Below the pieces are notes generated by a model. The model worked only from the letters and a program-made list of their open reading frames with translations, ran no database searches and was not told the origin of the DNA. Below, piece by piece: positions 46,646 through 58,689 of a DNA stretch of 64,000 bases. The stretch covers positions 69,477,001 through 69,541,000 of the forward strand of contig CM070899.1 of assembly GCA_036417435.1 (NCBI GenBank), given 5' to 3'. The position numbers and the translations under genes were made by a program. Within the stretch, counting starts at the first letter, position 1. Each line of letters starts with the position of its first letter. Origin of the DNA: Inia geoffrensis. Taxonomy: Eukaryota > Chordata > Mammalia > Artiodactyla > Iniidae.

Positions 46646-47349
46646 AGTCTGGCCATATACTTATAAAATATTTTCCCAGAACATTCTGAACTGCCTGATC
46701 AGCATATCTAAATACATTTTATGTTTCTTCTCTTGGCTGCTGTAATCTTTAGGATGATATATTCACAGCCTCCCAAGTTCCCATCATTGCTCCTCACTAA
46801 TGTTTTTCTGGTCATATGTGAGTGAAAAATTGAAATTTCTGTCTTTTTTCCTCCAGTTATCTAAAAGATGCTTTTGTAAGTGTCTCAACAAGAATTTGTT
46901 TAATGCTCTTGTTTCTGAAGAGCTACGGGACTTTCCCGCCTCTAGACATCTCCAGGTATAACAAAAATGTGAACTGTGTGATTAATTTGAACAGTGCTTG
47001 CATGAAGGGAGTATCTGGTACAACAGTGACTTGGAGAGACTGGGATCGATGGAGAAGCAGAAAGAAATGACCAACCTCAGGGTGTAGGTATTAGGTAGTG
47101 GAATGGGGGGAAGGGAGGTACACATCTGCAGGCGTAATTTCACAGGCTCAGATATCTGGGCCACGATAGTGTGTAAATGATCTATTGTAATTTCTCAGTT
47201 ACCTGTGTCATGGACAATTTGTTGGAGTCACTCTTGCTAACTGTCCTGACAGTGCACCAGCGATCAAGAGCCCACAAAATTGTAATTATAAAGAAATTTG
47301 TAGGTAGTCTTACAAATTTTCTATAATTAAATAAAATCAGGCTATACAA

Positions 47350-47645
47350 AATGTTCCCTCTTTCCTTTATCCTATTTTTTGCTTTTCAAAACACTCTTCA
47401 TCCTTCAAGATTCTGTTCAGTGATTCCCTCCTTGATGAAGCTTTCCCTGATAGACCCAGGCAGTCTTAGTTGCCCTTTCTTTTGTGTTTCCACCCCTGCA
47501 TCTTGTGTTATGATTATTTATGGGTCTCTCATCCTCATTTTGACTTTGAACCCTCAACAACAGATACTATTCCTTGTTATTTTTCTATTTCTAATATATA
47601 CTATATTACAATACATATATATTACTATATAGTAGGTTCTAGATA
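47350..47645 (+). mobile_element. L2 LINE 3' fragment
   Basis: CATCCTTCAAGATTCTGTTCAGTG, CCTCCTTGATGAAGCTTTCCCTGATAGACCC and TCAACAACAGATACTATTCC are a clear L2 3' region. Confidence 0.75.
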
Positions 47646-48565
47646 TATTAGTACAACATAATATTAATCAACTATATGCTTGAAGGTATTAGGCCTGCTT
47701 GACTTACATGAGCTGATTTAAGAAAGACACAAAAATGTCTTAATTTAAATGCTTGCTTTTAGAACTATCACCTCCAAATAGAAATTACAGAGTAGTGTTT
47801 GGGACTCAATATAAAAAAAAATATTTCTAATAATTTGAGATATTTACGAATACAGTAAACTGATTTGTGAATAGTTATCATTCCACTAATGAAAGCTCTC
47901 ACAGAACAGAGGATTATTTATGTGTATCTATTATGTGTGTGTATGGATGAATGATAGGTTGTTAAAGTGGATATGGTTTCTTATCCACAGAATACCTTAA
48001 AACTGATGAGTATGTGTATTTATGTGGGGAGAGTGATGTTCAGAAGCTATTTTCAATAATCAAGAGGTTAAGAAAAAAACAAATTTATCTACAACAAATC
48101 TTAACAGTTTTTAAAAGCTTCATAATGTTTTGCTTTGGGCCAGACTTATCAATTGAATGACACTGGTTATCATGTAGACACAAAACTCGAATTGGGTGTT
48201 AGTTATCGTTACCTTTGATTTTTGTAAAAATTTTAAAACCAGTTATTGTTACTAGCTCCAATTTGTTTGGAGGGAGAAGGATTTCAAAAAATGGAGTATA
48301 TGCAGAAAGCATGTTAAAAGAATTTTTGATTATGGCCTGAATTAATTTCATTTTATACATTATTTCATGGACATTTTTTCCTCAGTATTTTTTGCATCTC
48401 TGAGATAAGGATGCACCTTAAATAGTGGTATGTTGTATTTAACTGCAGTGTTTTTAAAGTCTTTGCTAGTAATTCATAAAATAAAGATGCAGCTTTATAA
48501 TCCACAGAATTTTGATGGTCAGAGAATATGATGATTAGATTTAGAGTCGCTGAGAGAATTTGTAT
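47646..48565. other. Unique intronic sequence
   Basis: AT-rich; nothing recognised. Confidence 0.5.
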
Positions 48566-48569
48566 GGTT

Positions 48570-48740
48570 CAGCTGTCAGGCTGCCTGAATCAAGATCCTG
48601 TGTTACCTAGGGCAGCTCCTTAATTTTTCTGAGACAGTTTTCTCATCTACAAAGTGGGGATAATAGTATCTACTTCATAGAGTCCTTGTGAAAAATTGAA
48701 TGAGATGATACTTGAAATGTGTTAAGCTTTTCTTCTTCTT
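48570..48740 (+). mobile_element. MIR SINE
   Basis: CAGGCTGCCTGAATCAAGATCCTG, GGCAGCTCCTTAATTTTTCTGAGAC, TTTTCTCATCTACAAAGTGGGGATAATAGTA and TTGAATGAGATGATACTTG are the MIR body. Confidence 0.9.
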
Positions 48741-50200
48741 ATACCTGTTCCAACTTGGCAATGCCAGAAAGAGTTAACACTTCTCCCAAATTGCCAAAAT
48801 TACCAGTAAAAATAAATTACTGAAAATCTTGGAAGATAGGACATTATTTGATTTTATTATGCAAATATTTTTGACCTCCAGAGATTATTTATTTTGCTTT
48901 GGAAGCCTGATTTCTTCTGTACTGCTAACCAAACGGTTTATTCCATTTTGTGCAACAATTTATCATGAACCTTAAAAGAAGTACTGATTATCTTAGAGTT
49001 TTTGGCTCAGTTACCTGTTTTAAATGCTCAGTGACTAAGGGAAGCATGTTATTTTCTCCTCTCCTGCACCGTGGAGTATAACAATAGACTGTGAACAAAG
49101 CAAATCAAAGATACACAGGTACCAGTATAAGGGGCCCATTGTGTTTAGTTTGTAGCCCTGTCATATGGTTTTAATTTAGGTCACTGATTGATTATGACAT
49201 ACTGACAGATAGCACATTGTTCTCTCTTGGAATCTCTAGACACTTTAGTATTTCTATTCTTATCTGTCCATTTTGCTTCCAAACCTTAAGTGAAATGGAA
49301 TTACAGCATTCACTTTGTTTTCCTGTGCTAAGTGATTATCTCTGAAGTGCAATTTTGTGATTAGGCAAGATGGCATGCATACACTCAGCTAATGCTGATT
49401 TCCCCCAGGGTGCAGAAACAGGTAAATTCATAATGAATGGATGTTGTGCTTTGATTTCAAATGCATGTGAAACCTCACCACACTTGGTAGTTTTATTTTT
49501 AAAAATGTATTTAATTATTCTAAAATTAACAGGAGAATATTAAAATTGAACTTTAGAAAATGGCATTTAAACATAAGTCAAGGGTGCTAACTGCTTATGA
49601 ATGTTAATCCCCTTCAAAAAGTGAAAAAACAAACGTACCTGACATAAACTGGATTTGGGGGGGGGGGGTCATTGAAAATCTTCTTTTTAATTATTTATAT
49701 TCTTTCTGATTAATTCAAAAAATATCTGAACACATCTAGGTATTAGTATTGTCAAATTCTAACATTCCTTATTTTGAAAACTACCTTAATTATTCAACTA
49801 ATTGCTATCATGGTATTGTCACCATTGTTTGGGTGACATTTGGCAGGGGTGGGAGATGGGGGAAGAGGCAGGGGAGAAGTTAGGAGTTAATGGTTGGCAC
49901 AAAGTATTTTCTTTAACTATTTTCTTTGATGTTTTAAAAACAAATTTGTCCATGACTGTGAGAGACCAATTTTAAAGAAGATTAAGCATTTACAAAATTA
50001 GACATACTTTGACCAAATTATAAAAGTAGTTGATTGGAACCCAAACCATACTTTTTTACTGATCTACTTAGAATAAGCGTTGACTCTAATATTGTGAAAC
50101 TTGAAGTGAGAAACATAATAATACAATTTCCCAACCTTATTTCAGTTGAAATCCTTTTTGTAAGGAACCTTGACACTAATCAGAACTCCTTGTAGGCAAT
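48741..50200. other. Unique intronic sequence
   Basis: About 1.5 kb; includes a run of twelve G at 49657-49668. No gene or clear repeat. Confidence 0.5.
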
Positions 50201-50466
50201 GCTAGAGCAACTTACTTGGCTGCACTTCTTTGATTAGCTCCTCCTTCCCACACTTTAATCTCTTAGTGTAGTGTCTGGTATACAGTAATAGCTCAATAAA
50301 TCTTAACCTTATTATTATTCTCATTATCTTTCCATTGAGTAAAACTAGTACCTTTAATAAGTTGATGGATGATTTCCAATAGTAAAGCATGTTAATTTGG
50401 AATAAAGTACTTTTATTCAAGGGAAAACTGACCCATTAAAAATTTTAATCTCTTTTTATGGTCCAG

Positions 50467-50659
50467 ATATACGTCTGTGAACTATCAGTAATATCCTTTC
50501 TGGTTGAAGTGATTCACTTTCCTGCATGTTCTGTTGTCACTTGCCCTGAGGGATGTGATACCCTCAAAGTTGTCCTCATAATTTTGGACACCTATCTAGC
50601 AGAGATGAATCGCCTACAGTTTCAGCGTTCACTCTGTCACACCTTGCATACTTACCAAG
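50467..50659 (+). other. Exon-like segment with good splice sites in the upstream intron
   Basis: A TTTTTATGGTCCAG acceptor precedes 50467 and a strong donor CCAAG|GTAAGC follows 50659, bounding 193 nt. One frame is open throughout, but it is not the frame PRKD1 would need. Entering in phase 1 gives a stop within five codons, and the length is not a multiple of three. I recognise no domain. It is more likely a pseudo-exon than a coding exon; if used it would behave as a poison exon. Confidence 0.25.
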
Positions 50660-51254
50660 GTAAGCACTTCATAAGTATACTCCACAGGTGATTCGTTAGC
50701 CCATACCTGCTATCCAAGACACCATCAGGAAAACTGCAGATGTTTATTTCCCTCACCATGGGGCTGTTGGATATAACTCTTTGGGCAGAGTTAGGAAAGG
50801 TAAGATGTAACACTGGTATGATGAAAAGGACAGTGGATTGGGGACAAAACACTTGTGGGTTGTAGCCTTAGTTCTGTTTAGTAACTTAGGCCAAATTTTG
50901 TAGCTTCTTTGAACCTTAGAAGTTATTTGATAGTTATTGTGGAGTTTTTTGTTTGTTTTTATCTGCCTTTCTGCTGGTCTGGTAGGCTCTGTAAAGATGT
51001 CTTACTTATCTTTACATCTCTGTCCCTGGAATGGTGCCATTGACAATATTGAAAAGGTGTTTAACAAATGTGTGTTGAAAAAGTAAGGCAAGAAGACAAA
51101 CAGGAGGAAGAGAAGGGAAGGCAGAATAGAAGGATGTATTTAAGGCCTAAAGTTTTCGCCAAATTCTCTTTGCATAAAACCTTATGAAATCAAGTACATA
51201 TGGTTCTATTCTAAGTGAATGGAAGTTTACACTTTAAGGGTTAGGAGAAGTCAC

Positions 51255-51400
51255 CATTGGTCAGACCTTCGCTTTTTACGTATGGGAAACTGAGGCTCGT
51301 GATGATTAAGTGAGTTGTCAGTAAGGTAATGGCAAAGCCTCATCCAGCTCTTCTCACTCGGAGGTCAGCACTCCCTGGACTATTACGGGCAGCCTTAATA
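51255..51400 (+). mobile_element. MIR fragment
   Basis: ACGTATGGGAAACTGAGGCTCGTGATGATTAAGTGAGTTG and CCTCATCCAGCTCTTCTCACTC look like a short MIR core. Confidence 0.5.
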
Positions 51401-52320
51401 TCGGGCTATATGTGTAAATAGATCCAGAAAGATATAGCCCTACACACTAGAATTTTGGGAAAAGGGGTGGTCTTTCACTTTCATTTCTCTGTACCTTTCT
51501 ATTTCTTGATTTAAGCAACACCAAAAAACCGTGAACTATTTTTATAACATAATAAAAATATCATGTGGAAAAGTATGATTTTTAAAACATAATGAATTTC
51601 AATACTCTTTACAAATACCATATGGGATAAATAACAATAAGCAATAACAAAAGGTACCCTATAGCATGAATATGATTTGCTAAAGTATATTTATCAGAGT
51701 GGGCTGAAATTCACCAGTGTGTGTATTAAATCCCTCTGTTTGGCATATTGTTGAAGAGGCTGCTTGTTATCTTTAGGTCAGGATTTAAATGCTTGGTTAT
51801 ATTGCCTAAGAGTTCAAACAACTGTATCTCCCCAAAAGAGGCTGCCCAGATTTCTTCCAGTTGGACCCCACCCTTCTAATATACTTCTTCAAGGTCATAT
51901 TCAAGTACACTGTCTTCTGATCTGTCTAAATTCCATTCATCAAGTGTTTGCTTTCCATTAGTATTTCTGAATACCTCTCTGGCTCATTTATGTAAGAGAA
52001 AAAGCAAGGTGTTTTAAAGCAACATCCTGTATTTATAGATGGAATTGAGTTATTCTTTCATTCATTCTTTGTTCTAGCGTTTTGGCTACTTTTGAAGTGG
52101 CCTGAGACCTTGATAAGCAGGAAGACAAGAAAGAGGTTCCTTTGCCACCACTTATAAAGCTGTGGTTGAGGAGAATGGAGGGGAATGGCTAAAAGTCAGG
52201 CAGTGTTGCATCTTGTCTTTCCTGACTTTGCCCAGTTATACCCATATTTGCATGTTAAGTATCTTGCATACTAATGATCTACAGATGAGCGTATTTATTC
52301 AACTTATTTTTCAATGTTAT
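51401..52320. other. Intronic sequence before the first PRKD1 exon
   Basis: AT-rich; no repeat or second exon recognised. An open frame at 52162-52347 runs into the PRKD1 acceptor in a different frame and is fortuitous. Confidence 0.5.
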
Positions 52321-52331
52321 TATTTTCACAG

Positions 52332-52463
52332 CTTCCGCCACCTTTGAAGACTTTCAGATTCGTCCCCACACTCTCTTTGTTCATTCGTACAGAGCTCCAG
52401 CTTTCTGTGATCACTGTGGAGAAATGCTATGGGGGCTGGTGCGTCAAGGCCTTAAATGTGAAG
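52332..52463 (+). CDS. PRKD1: PRKD1 coding exon, first half of C1a domain (human exon 3 equivalent)
   Basis: PRKD1 is a diacylglycerol-activated Ser/Thr kinase acting downstream of PKC at the plasma membrane, Golgi and nucleus. This 132-nt exon enters in phase 1 (CT completes an Ala codon) and leaves in phase 1 (GAA G). It reads [12 protein letters not shown] then [20 protein letters not shown] and on to [10 protein letters not shown]. It supplies the first His (52367-52369) and the first three Cys of the zinc-binding C1 signature H-x12-C-x2-C-x13-C-x2-C-x4-H-x2-C-x7-C. The acceptor is TTTTCACAG and the donor is AAG|GTAAGG at 52464. The residue after the first His is Thr (52370-52372), where I recall Ala in human and mouse PRKD1. 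The PRKD1 assignment over PRKD2/PRKD3 rests on near-identity to the remembered PRKD1 C1a and on the linker in the next exon. Confidence 0.95.
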
Positions 52464-52739
52464 GTAAGGTATTCCTTCCCCAGCCAAGGGGAACGCATGC
52501 TGGAGTTAGCTACTTATGTCGTGCCCTCTTCTGCAATGCCTTCTTTCCTTCAGATACCTTCCAGGGATCTGGGTACTGCATGGATTCTGTTCGGTTCATT
52601 TCCTATCTTCAACACGTTAGCCCTGATCTGGGAAGCCAGATAGATTCTCCTATCTTCTCCCCTATACCATGTGGATATGTTTCTCTCCCATAAGGTGTTG
52701 TTTATTTTGCTAACAGGCTAAACATATAATTTGCATCTT

Positions 52740-52860
52740 AAGCTAGAACTTAGAACAGTAGGCATTCAATAAATGTTTGCTGAAAGGAGCTGAGATTCAG
52801 GAGGTTAATCAAACCATCCAAGGTCACTCAGCTGTTGAGTGGCAGGCTGGAACGTGTACC
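52740..52860 (+). mobile_element. MIR-like fragment in the short PRKD1 intron
   Basis: GTAGGCATTCAATAAATGTTTGCTGAAAGG is followed by CCATCCAAGGTCACTCAGCTGTTGAGTGGC. The pieces are in rearranged order relative to a single MIR, so it may be two fragments. Confidence 0.5.
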
Positions 52861-53249
52861 CACTTTCTACACCAAGATCATAGTCTTATCATCCTCCATG
52901 GACAGAAATCCTTGAAGTGCATAATTCAGGTTTATAGGATACCATGATATAATCTTAAAAACGGACCAAATCATACCTTGCTCCTTTTTGATGAAGGGTG
53001 GGACAGGGAGGGATAGAGCTGTTTGAACTTTGACCAGAAACCCCAAGCTTTTATGATGAAATCCATAAATAAAATAACCATAATTTCTGAATTTCTGTCT
53101 GTAAGAAGGGAAGTTAAGAGACAGTGATCTGGAAGAAAGTCTACCTAAAGTGTAGTTTTATGAAAATTTGTCTGGCCTGCTATGTGATACATGGGGAAAT
53201 TCTGAACAGTAAGACTACGTGATAGAACTATGAACAGTAGAAATATTGA

Positions 53250-53445
53250 GAGGAAAATGGTGCTTTCCTAATTATCTACCATGTAGAAACTAGCATGCGA
53301 AGTATTTTACATATTTTCTCAACAATTCTGCAAGGTAGTTATTATCCTCATTTTACAGACAGGAAAACTGAGGTGAAGTAATTTGTCCAAGGCCATGTAG
53401 ACAAACAAGTTGTGGAGCCATGATTCAAATCAGTGCAAGTCAAAA
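53250..53445 (+). mobile_element. MIR SINE in the short PRKD1 intron
   Basis: TATTTTACATATTTTCTCAACAATTCTGCAAGG, CTCATTTTACAGACAGGAAAACTGAGG and CCAAGGCCATGTAGACAAACAAG are the MIR core. Confidence 0.88.
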
Positions 53446-53809
53446 GTTGTGAAGCGTTATGATTAATTTTCCCTTGCAATAGAACTTGAGGCAGCTAAAA
53501 ATAGGTCATCTCACTGGAGTTTTATTGCTAGATCCCTCAAAGCTCAAGTCCCTTATGTTAGAAAACATTTTTTAAAATGATAACCAGGGTAGTTGCTGGG
53601 CTCATCCAATAAAATCAGATGTCAAAACCCAGCTTACTGACAAATTGGGAAAATAAATCAGGAGAAGCTCAAAAGAAAATTTAAATTTTCGAACAGCCTC
53701 AAGAAAAATGGAAACAGTACTGTTTCTAAAAATTCATAATTTACAACTTATACTAAAGTAGCTTTTAATTTATAGTTGAACAAAAGTCATTTTTACTTTC
53801 TCCTTCCAG

Positions 53810-53970
53810 GATGTGGGCTGAATTACCACAAGAGATGTGCATTTAAAATCCCCAACAATTGCAGTGGCGTGAGGCGGAGAAGGCTCTCAAATGTTTCCCT
53901 TACTGGGCTCAGCACTGTCCGCACAGCATCTGCCGAGCTTTCCACCAGTGCCCCCGACGAGCCCCTTCTG
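53810..53970 (+). CDS. PRKD1: PRKD1 coding exon, second half of C1a domain and linker (human exon 4 equivalent)
   Basis: This 161-nt exon completes the split Gly codon and encodes [17 protein letters not shown], which supplies the remaining Cys/His ligands and closes the C1a zinc finger. It continues with a basic run (RRRR) followed by LSNVSLTG and a Ser/Thr-rich linker ending in TSAPDEPLL. Linker serines of this region in PRKD1 are known autophosphorylation and 14-3-3 contact sites; that is family knowledge, not visible here. The exon ends in phase 0 at CTG with donor GTATGG at 53971. The reading frame continues open to a stop at 54118-54120, but that stretch is intron read-through with no PRKD1 similarity. 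No frameshift or stop occurs inside the exon. Confidence 0.95.
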
Positions 53971-55854
53971 GTATGGCCTCCTGTTTATCCATTTGCCCGT
54001 TTACATGAGAAATCTGTAGGACGATGTGGTAGCAGTGGTAATCAATCCAAGACAGTGCCCTGGGAGAGAGGACACAGCCAGGTTGTTAATGACTGTGTTT
54101 CTTCAGGGCCTGTGCTGTAGATTGGTCAGTGCTTCAACAAATATCCAACAGCTTCGAGTTTGCTTTTATCTGTGAGCTTAGAGCAATTTTAAAATCTGTG
54201 AGGTTTCATCATGGTCATGGAGCCAGAGCAGCACAGACTAATGCGTGAATGTGACAAAACATAGTTTGTCAAAATTTGGAAACCAGAGATAAAAGATTTT
54301 CTTCTCAGATGATTATTAGAGTACTTCATGGCATAGTTGACTGTTTATTCTGGGAGAAAATCTAACTTCGCTCATATGAAAAGATGAAAGTCTTTAATTG
54401 TTAGGCATTAAAGGCATACATGCTGATGTCAAAGTGACACCGGTTGACAAATGCCATGGGAAAAATAGCATTTAATACTTTAAATATTTCCATTGGCTCT
54501 AAAATATATATCTGTGGATATGGCTTAAATATTTTTCTTTAAGAAAGTTAAATTTTGATTTTCCAAACGTTGAAAGCGAAGTAAAAATTGTGGTAATTAT
54601 GTGCACTATTTAAAATAAGAACATTATTCTGAAATAAGCTAATTGTGTGAGCTTAAGTTTCCTGTTTTTACTCGCTCTGCTAGTGGATATTACAAAAACT
54701 CTTTATAATCTAATAATTACAAAAGTCAATTAAAGAGAAAAATAAAAATTATGAAACAATTAGGTTAGATAAATCCCTGGAGTGGATAGGGGCAATGCAT
54801 TTTGAAGCCATCGCTAAAAAGCTGTATTAATTACTCTATTGTTCAGAAAATATTTTATTGTGATCTTTAAATCACTTAAATTTTGTTGCAACATAAGCCA
54901 GACATATAACTCAAATGAATGCTTATTTTGATAAATAAGAAAAGTCCATAGTCTGTGTTTCTGTGACTTTTTTGGGGCAGTTTGTTGTGTTTTCATGAAG
55001 TGAACCTGTTAGGGGAGGTCAGGCACTAAATCCCACCAGTAACTAGAAGAATATATTTTGGTGACTATTCAGAACGCATGTGTGGTTGTATATTACTTTA
55101 TAAAGTTGTATTAGTTAGAATTAATGATACTCTTACTGAAAGGTGCTTAAGTCAAAATCTATTTACTTTTTCAAATAACTCTCATATTATCTTTCCAACT
55201 CTGAGATTTCTTGATTTCATTTGAATTTTTGTAGGTAGTGATTTTATAAGTTAGCAGTTACTCTTGCTTTTAAGTACCGTCTCTGAGAGTCATACTGTTT
55301 ACAGAATAGACATTTTTAAACAAGTTTAAGAAACAAAATTATAAATTAATGTGTATTGTTTTCAGTTTCACCAGGAAAAGATTTTTAAAAGTTAGTTAAC
55401 ATCTCATATGTAATCTAAAGCTGTAAACTAAAGTTACTCATCATTAGAATAGATTAGAATCTAGGTAATTAATGCTAAAGATTCTTCCTTTAAAACTATC
55501 TCAGTTTTTCAAAAAGAATTAATAGGAATATATTTAATTAAGTTTGCCTGGAGAATTCAGACCAGACTTCCAAGATGAGGTGTTACTTAAGCTGATCTTT
55601 ACTGTGCTTTTTCATTTATCAGCGGTTTGATTTTCTATATTAGGCTAAGTGTTTGAGCTCTTCAAAGTCATACAGGGTAATTTAAAAATGATGGCTTTTG
55701 TGCAAAGACTTCGTAAGTCAATAGAAAGAGTTGCATGTATATAATCTGTTTTAATGTGTTTCTTAATTTATGCTTGATGTATTTAAAATTAATTTTGTGT
55801 GAAATTTGAATACTAAAATTAAGGAAAAAAATTATCTCAGTTTCTAATAACATA

Positions 55855-55888
55855 TACATATATGCACATATGTATGTATACATATACA

Positions 55889-55935
<47 letters not shown>
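55855..55935. repeat. TA-rich microsatellite
   Basis: ATATACATATATGCACATATG leads into GTGTGTGTATATA and a pure (TA)n run of about 38 bases. Confidence 0.95.
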
Positions 55936-55937
<2 letters not shown>

Positions 55938-57689
55938 TTCCAAACATCACATATGTATCATTTAGATTTTATAAATATAAATGAAATTATTATATGCATG
56001 CATATTTATAAATGTGAATGTATACTTTATATATAAATTTAATTTAGGTTACTAAAGTCTTTAAGCAGCTTTTTGTGTTTTTCAACCAAATTATTTAATT
56101 GCTTTAATTGCTTTATTTAATCAAATTACATAATTATTTAATTATTCGAATTACTTGATTACAAGCTATATTGTACATCAGATGTTGAAATTCATTAGCA
56201 CTTTATTGCTGAACGGAATTTTTTTGTAGTACAATGCTTAAAAATGTTTTAAAAATACATTTTAAAAATCACATTTTAACTGTGTCTGCCAAGAATGCTT
56301 TACAAAAGTTTGATCAAATCAGATATTTATGAGGTGAGAAAATATTGGGGCCACAGGATACTTTGAAAAATGTTATTATGAACTTTCATAACCTTATATA
56401 AAATGCCCTATGGGTAACCTTTAAATGAAAAATGCCTTTGGTAATAGTGTTGGTGACACATTGGCTCTCAAATGCATGTTTTACATTCATCATAGCACTT
56501 TTTGCCCCTGTGGGGTGCCTGTATGTCTCTCTTTGCATGCTCGGCGTGCAGCTAATATGTCTCTTTTCATCCCTGTGCAAAATGTAAAAGGCCAGTAACT
56601 ATAGTTTAAAGGTTATAGTGAATGCCTAGTCAAAGGTAACATTATGGTAATGATAGTAAAACCTTTTAGTCCGTATACAATAAACAATATTTTCCATTTC
56701 TGAAAAGGATGATGGCCTATATTAAGATGGCAGTGCTAAGTAATGCCATTAGACCACCCATGTTGCAAGTCTGCCATAAGTATAGATTTTCTCCCAAATG
56801 TAAAAAAATGATTTTTCTATTCAACACTTGATTGCCTATTTTGACTGGAAAATCACCATTTCACATATGGATTGAAATACTGGTAATTCTATTAATTTAC
56901 CCCTTTCTGGCAAATAAATTGAGTCTTGGATTTCTATACTGCTGCTAACATAGAAAAAAAAGTATAACAACATAGATCTTATGACAAGCTTTGTCTGTCA
57001 TCAACTTCGGCACTAAACTGTATCCATTATTCAAACTATGACGCACTCCTTTTTTGAGAAAATCCAAAATGTAGGCAATTTATGGCATAAGAGCTCTGCA
57101 AGGGTGTATATCTTTTTGTACATCATCACCTATGTTAGAAGGAAACAAGAAAAACTCAGTAGGTACTTAAGGAGGACACACTAATATGTTGTTTCATTAT
57201 GTATAAGTATACTTATTAAGCTTATATCAGTTTTATAAACTTTTAGACAATTGCATAGGAGAAGTCAAAATTAAGTGATCCTATAATATCTCTATTTATC
57301 ATCTAGGTCTTTTTAAAAACCATCTCATCTTTTTAAAAATTTACAGATGTTCTTGTGGTGTTTGGGAAAAGTTAAAGCAATTTGAAATCATGTTATACAA
57401 GGCTTAGTCTTAGGCAAAAAAGTTAACAATCTGTCCCAGAACTTCTGCTCCTATAGATATGAAGAAGCTTGTATCAGACCACTCTCCTGTAAGGGACAAT
57501 TATAAAAGCTGAATACAGTATAACAGAACATAACAAAACAACACTTAAAGGTACCTGAGAGCAGCCAAGGAGGTCAGGATTTGAGGGACAAATGTCTCAG
57601 AAACAAGGAAATCACAGAGAGGTCAATGTACAGGACAGCCCCCAAACAAAGAAGTAACTGGCTCAAAATGTCAGTAGTGCTGAGTTTGA

Positions 57690-58660
57690 GAACCCCTGGT
57701 GTAGAACAAAGCTGGAGAATTTCCAGACATATCATAAAGCCGTAGTTAAGACAATGTGGCGTTACACCAGAGCAGAAAATAAACCAGTGAAACAGAATAG
57801 AAGGAGTCCAGAAACTATGCGCATATACAGGCCAACTAAGTTATGACAACAGTACCACTGCTGTGAGAAAAGGATGGGTTTTTTTCAACAAATATTTCTG
57901 GAACCAATGGGATATCTACATGGGAAATACGAATCTTGACCTTCCCTTATACCATATACAAAATAAATCCTAGGTAGATTAGGAGCTTCTAGGAGATAAC
58001 ATACAAGAGTATCTACAGTAACTTGGGTCATGAAAACCTTTTTCAAATAGGACTCAAATCACTGATGACAAAAGAAAAAAATTGGTAAATTGGGCATCAT
58101 TAAAATTAACAAAATATTTTCAGCAAAATATACCATTAAAAGGGCGGAAAAGCAAGTCACAGAATGGGAAAAGATATTTTCAATGTATATAATATGTATA
58201 TATATCTTGTAAAAGAGTCATATCCAAATGTATAAAGAACATCTATAAAAGTTGAAAAGACAGACAACCTTATTTAAGATACAGGCAAAGTACTTGAATG
58301 GCACTTTACAAAAGAAGACAGCCAATAAACATGAAAATGTATTTTACATCGTTATTTATCAGAGTCTAAATTTAAATCTACAATGAGATATCTCTACACA
58401 AGAATGTCTAATGTTGGGGGAAAAAAACTGACAGTAAAAAGTATTGGTGAAGATATTGAGCAACTAGAACTCACATACACTACTACTAGGAATATAAATT
58501 GGTTCAGCAACTTTGGAAATCTGGTTGGCAGTTGTCTTCTAAAGCTGAACTTATGCATATCATGCGACTCAGCCGTTTTACTCTTAGGTATATATTCACC
58601 AGAAATGTGTATAGACATGCATGGAAAGATATGTACCAGAATTTTTTAAAAATTTTAATT
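57690..58660 (+). mobile_element. Ancient L1 (ORF2 3' region), left part
   Basis: CATATCATAAAGCCGTAGTTAAGACAATGTGGCG, CCAGTGAAACAGAATAGAAGGAGTCCAG, GGGAAAAGATATTTTCAATG and GGAATATAAATTGGTTCAGCAACTTTGGAAATCTGGTTGGCAG follow L1 ORF2-end order. It is cut near 58660 and appears to resume at about 60985. A local duplication (GTACCAGAATTTTTTAAAAA / GTACCAGAATTTCTAAAAAG) lies at the cut. Confidence 0.8.
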
Positions 58661-58689
58661 TTTAAAAATACGTACCAGAATTTCTAAAA

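Larger units (their letters stand above)
1..52331 (+). other. PRKD1: PRKD1 upstream intron (left end outside window)
   Basis: This interval precedes the first recognised PRKD1 exon and ends in a good acceptor (TATTTTCACAG at 52321-52331). I found no sequence encoding the preceding PRKD1 exon (the part ending in ...EVVLS), so the interval is inferred to be one very long intron. It consists of AT-rich unique sequence and many interspersed repeats, listed separately. The exon-phase logic requires the missing upstream exon to end in phase 1, with G as the first base of an Ala codon. The left boundary is not visible, and another small gene inside the intron cannot be fully excluded. Confidence 0.7.
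52464..53809 (+). other. PRKD1: PRKD1 intron between the two C1a exons
   Basis: This 1,346-nt intron runs from GTAAGG (52464) to a pyrimidine-rich acceptor TTTCTCCTTCCAG ending at 53809. It interrupts a Gly codon (G|GA) in phase 1. It holds two MIR-like fragments (about 52740-52860 and 53250-53445). The rest looks like ordinary unique intronic sequence. Confidence 0.92.

Noticed and set aside
49657..49668. Run of twelve G as a G-quadruplex
   Set aside because: It is a single homopolymer run without further spaced G tracts nearby, so an intramolecular quadruplex is weakly supported.
50458..50691. This open frame as the missing upstream PRKD1 exon
   Set aside because: It does not resemble the N-terminal PRKD1 sequence, and its end phase does not fit the 52332 exon in the open frame.
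53971..54120. Extension of the PRKD1 exon to the stop at 54118
   Set aside because: The donor GTATGG at 53971 follows the known ...DEPLL junction. The downstream frame has no PRKD1 similarity, and the microexon at 63908 continues in phase.
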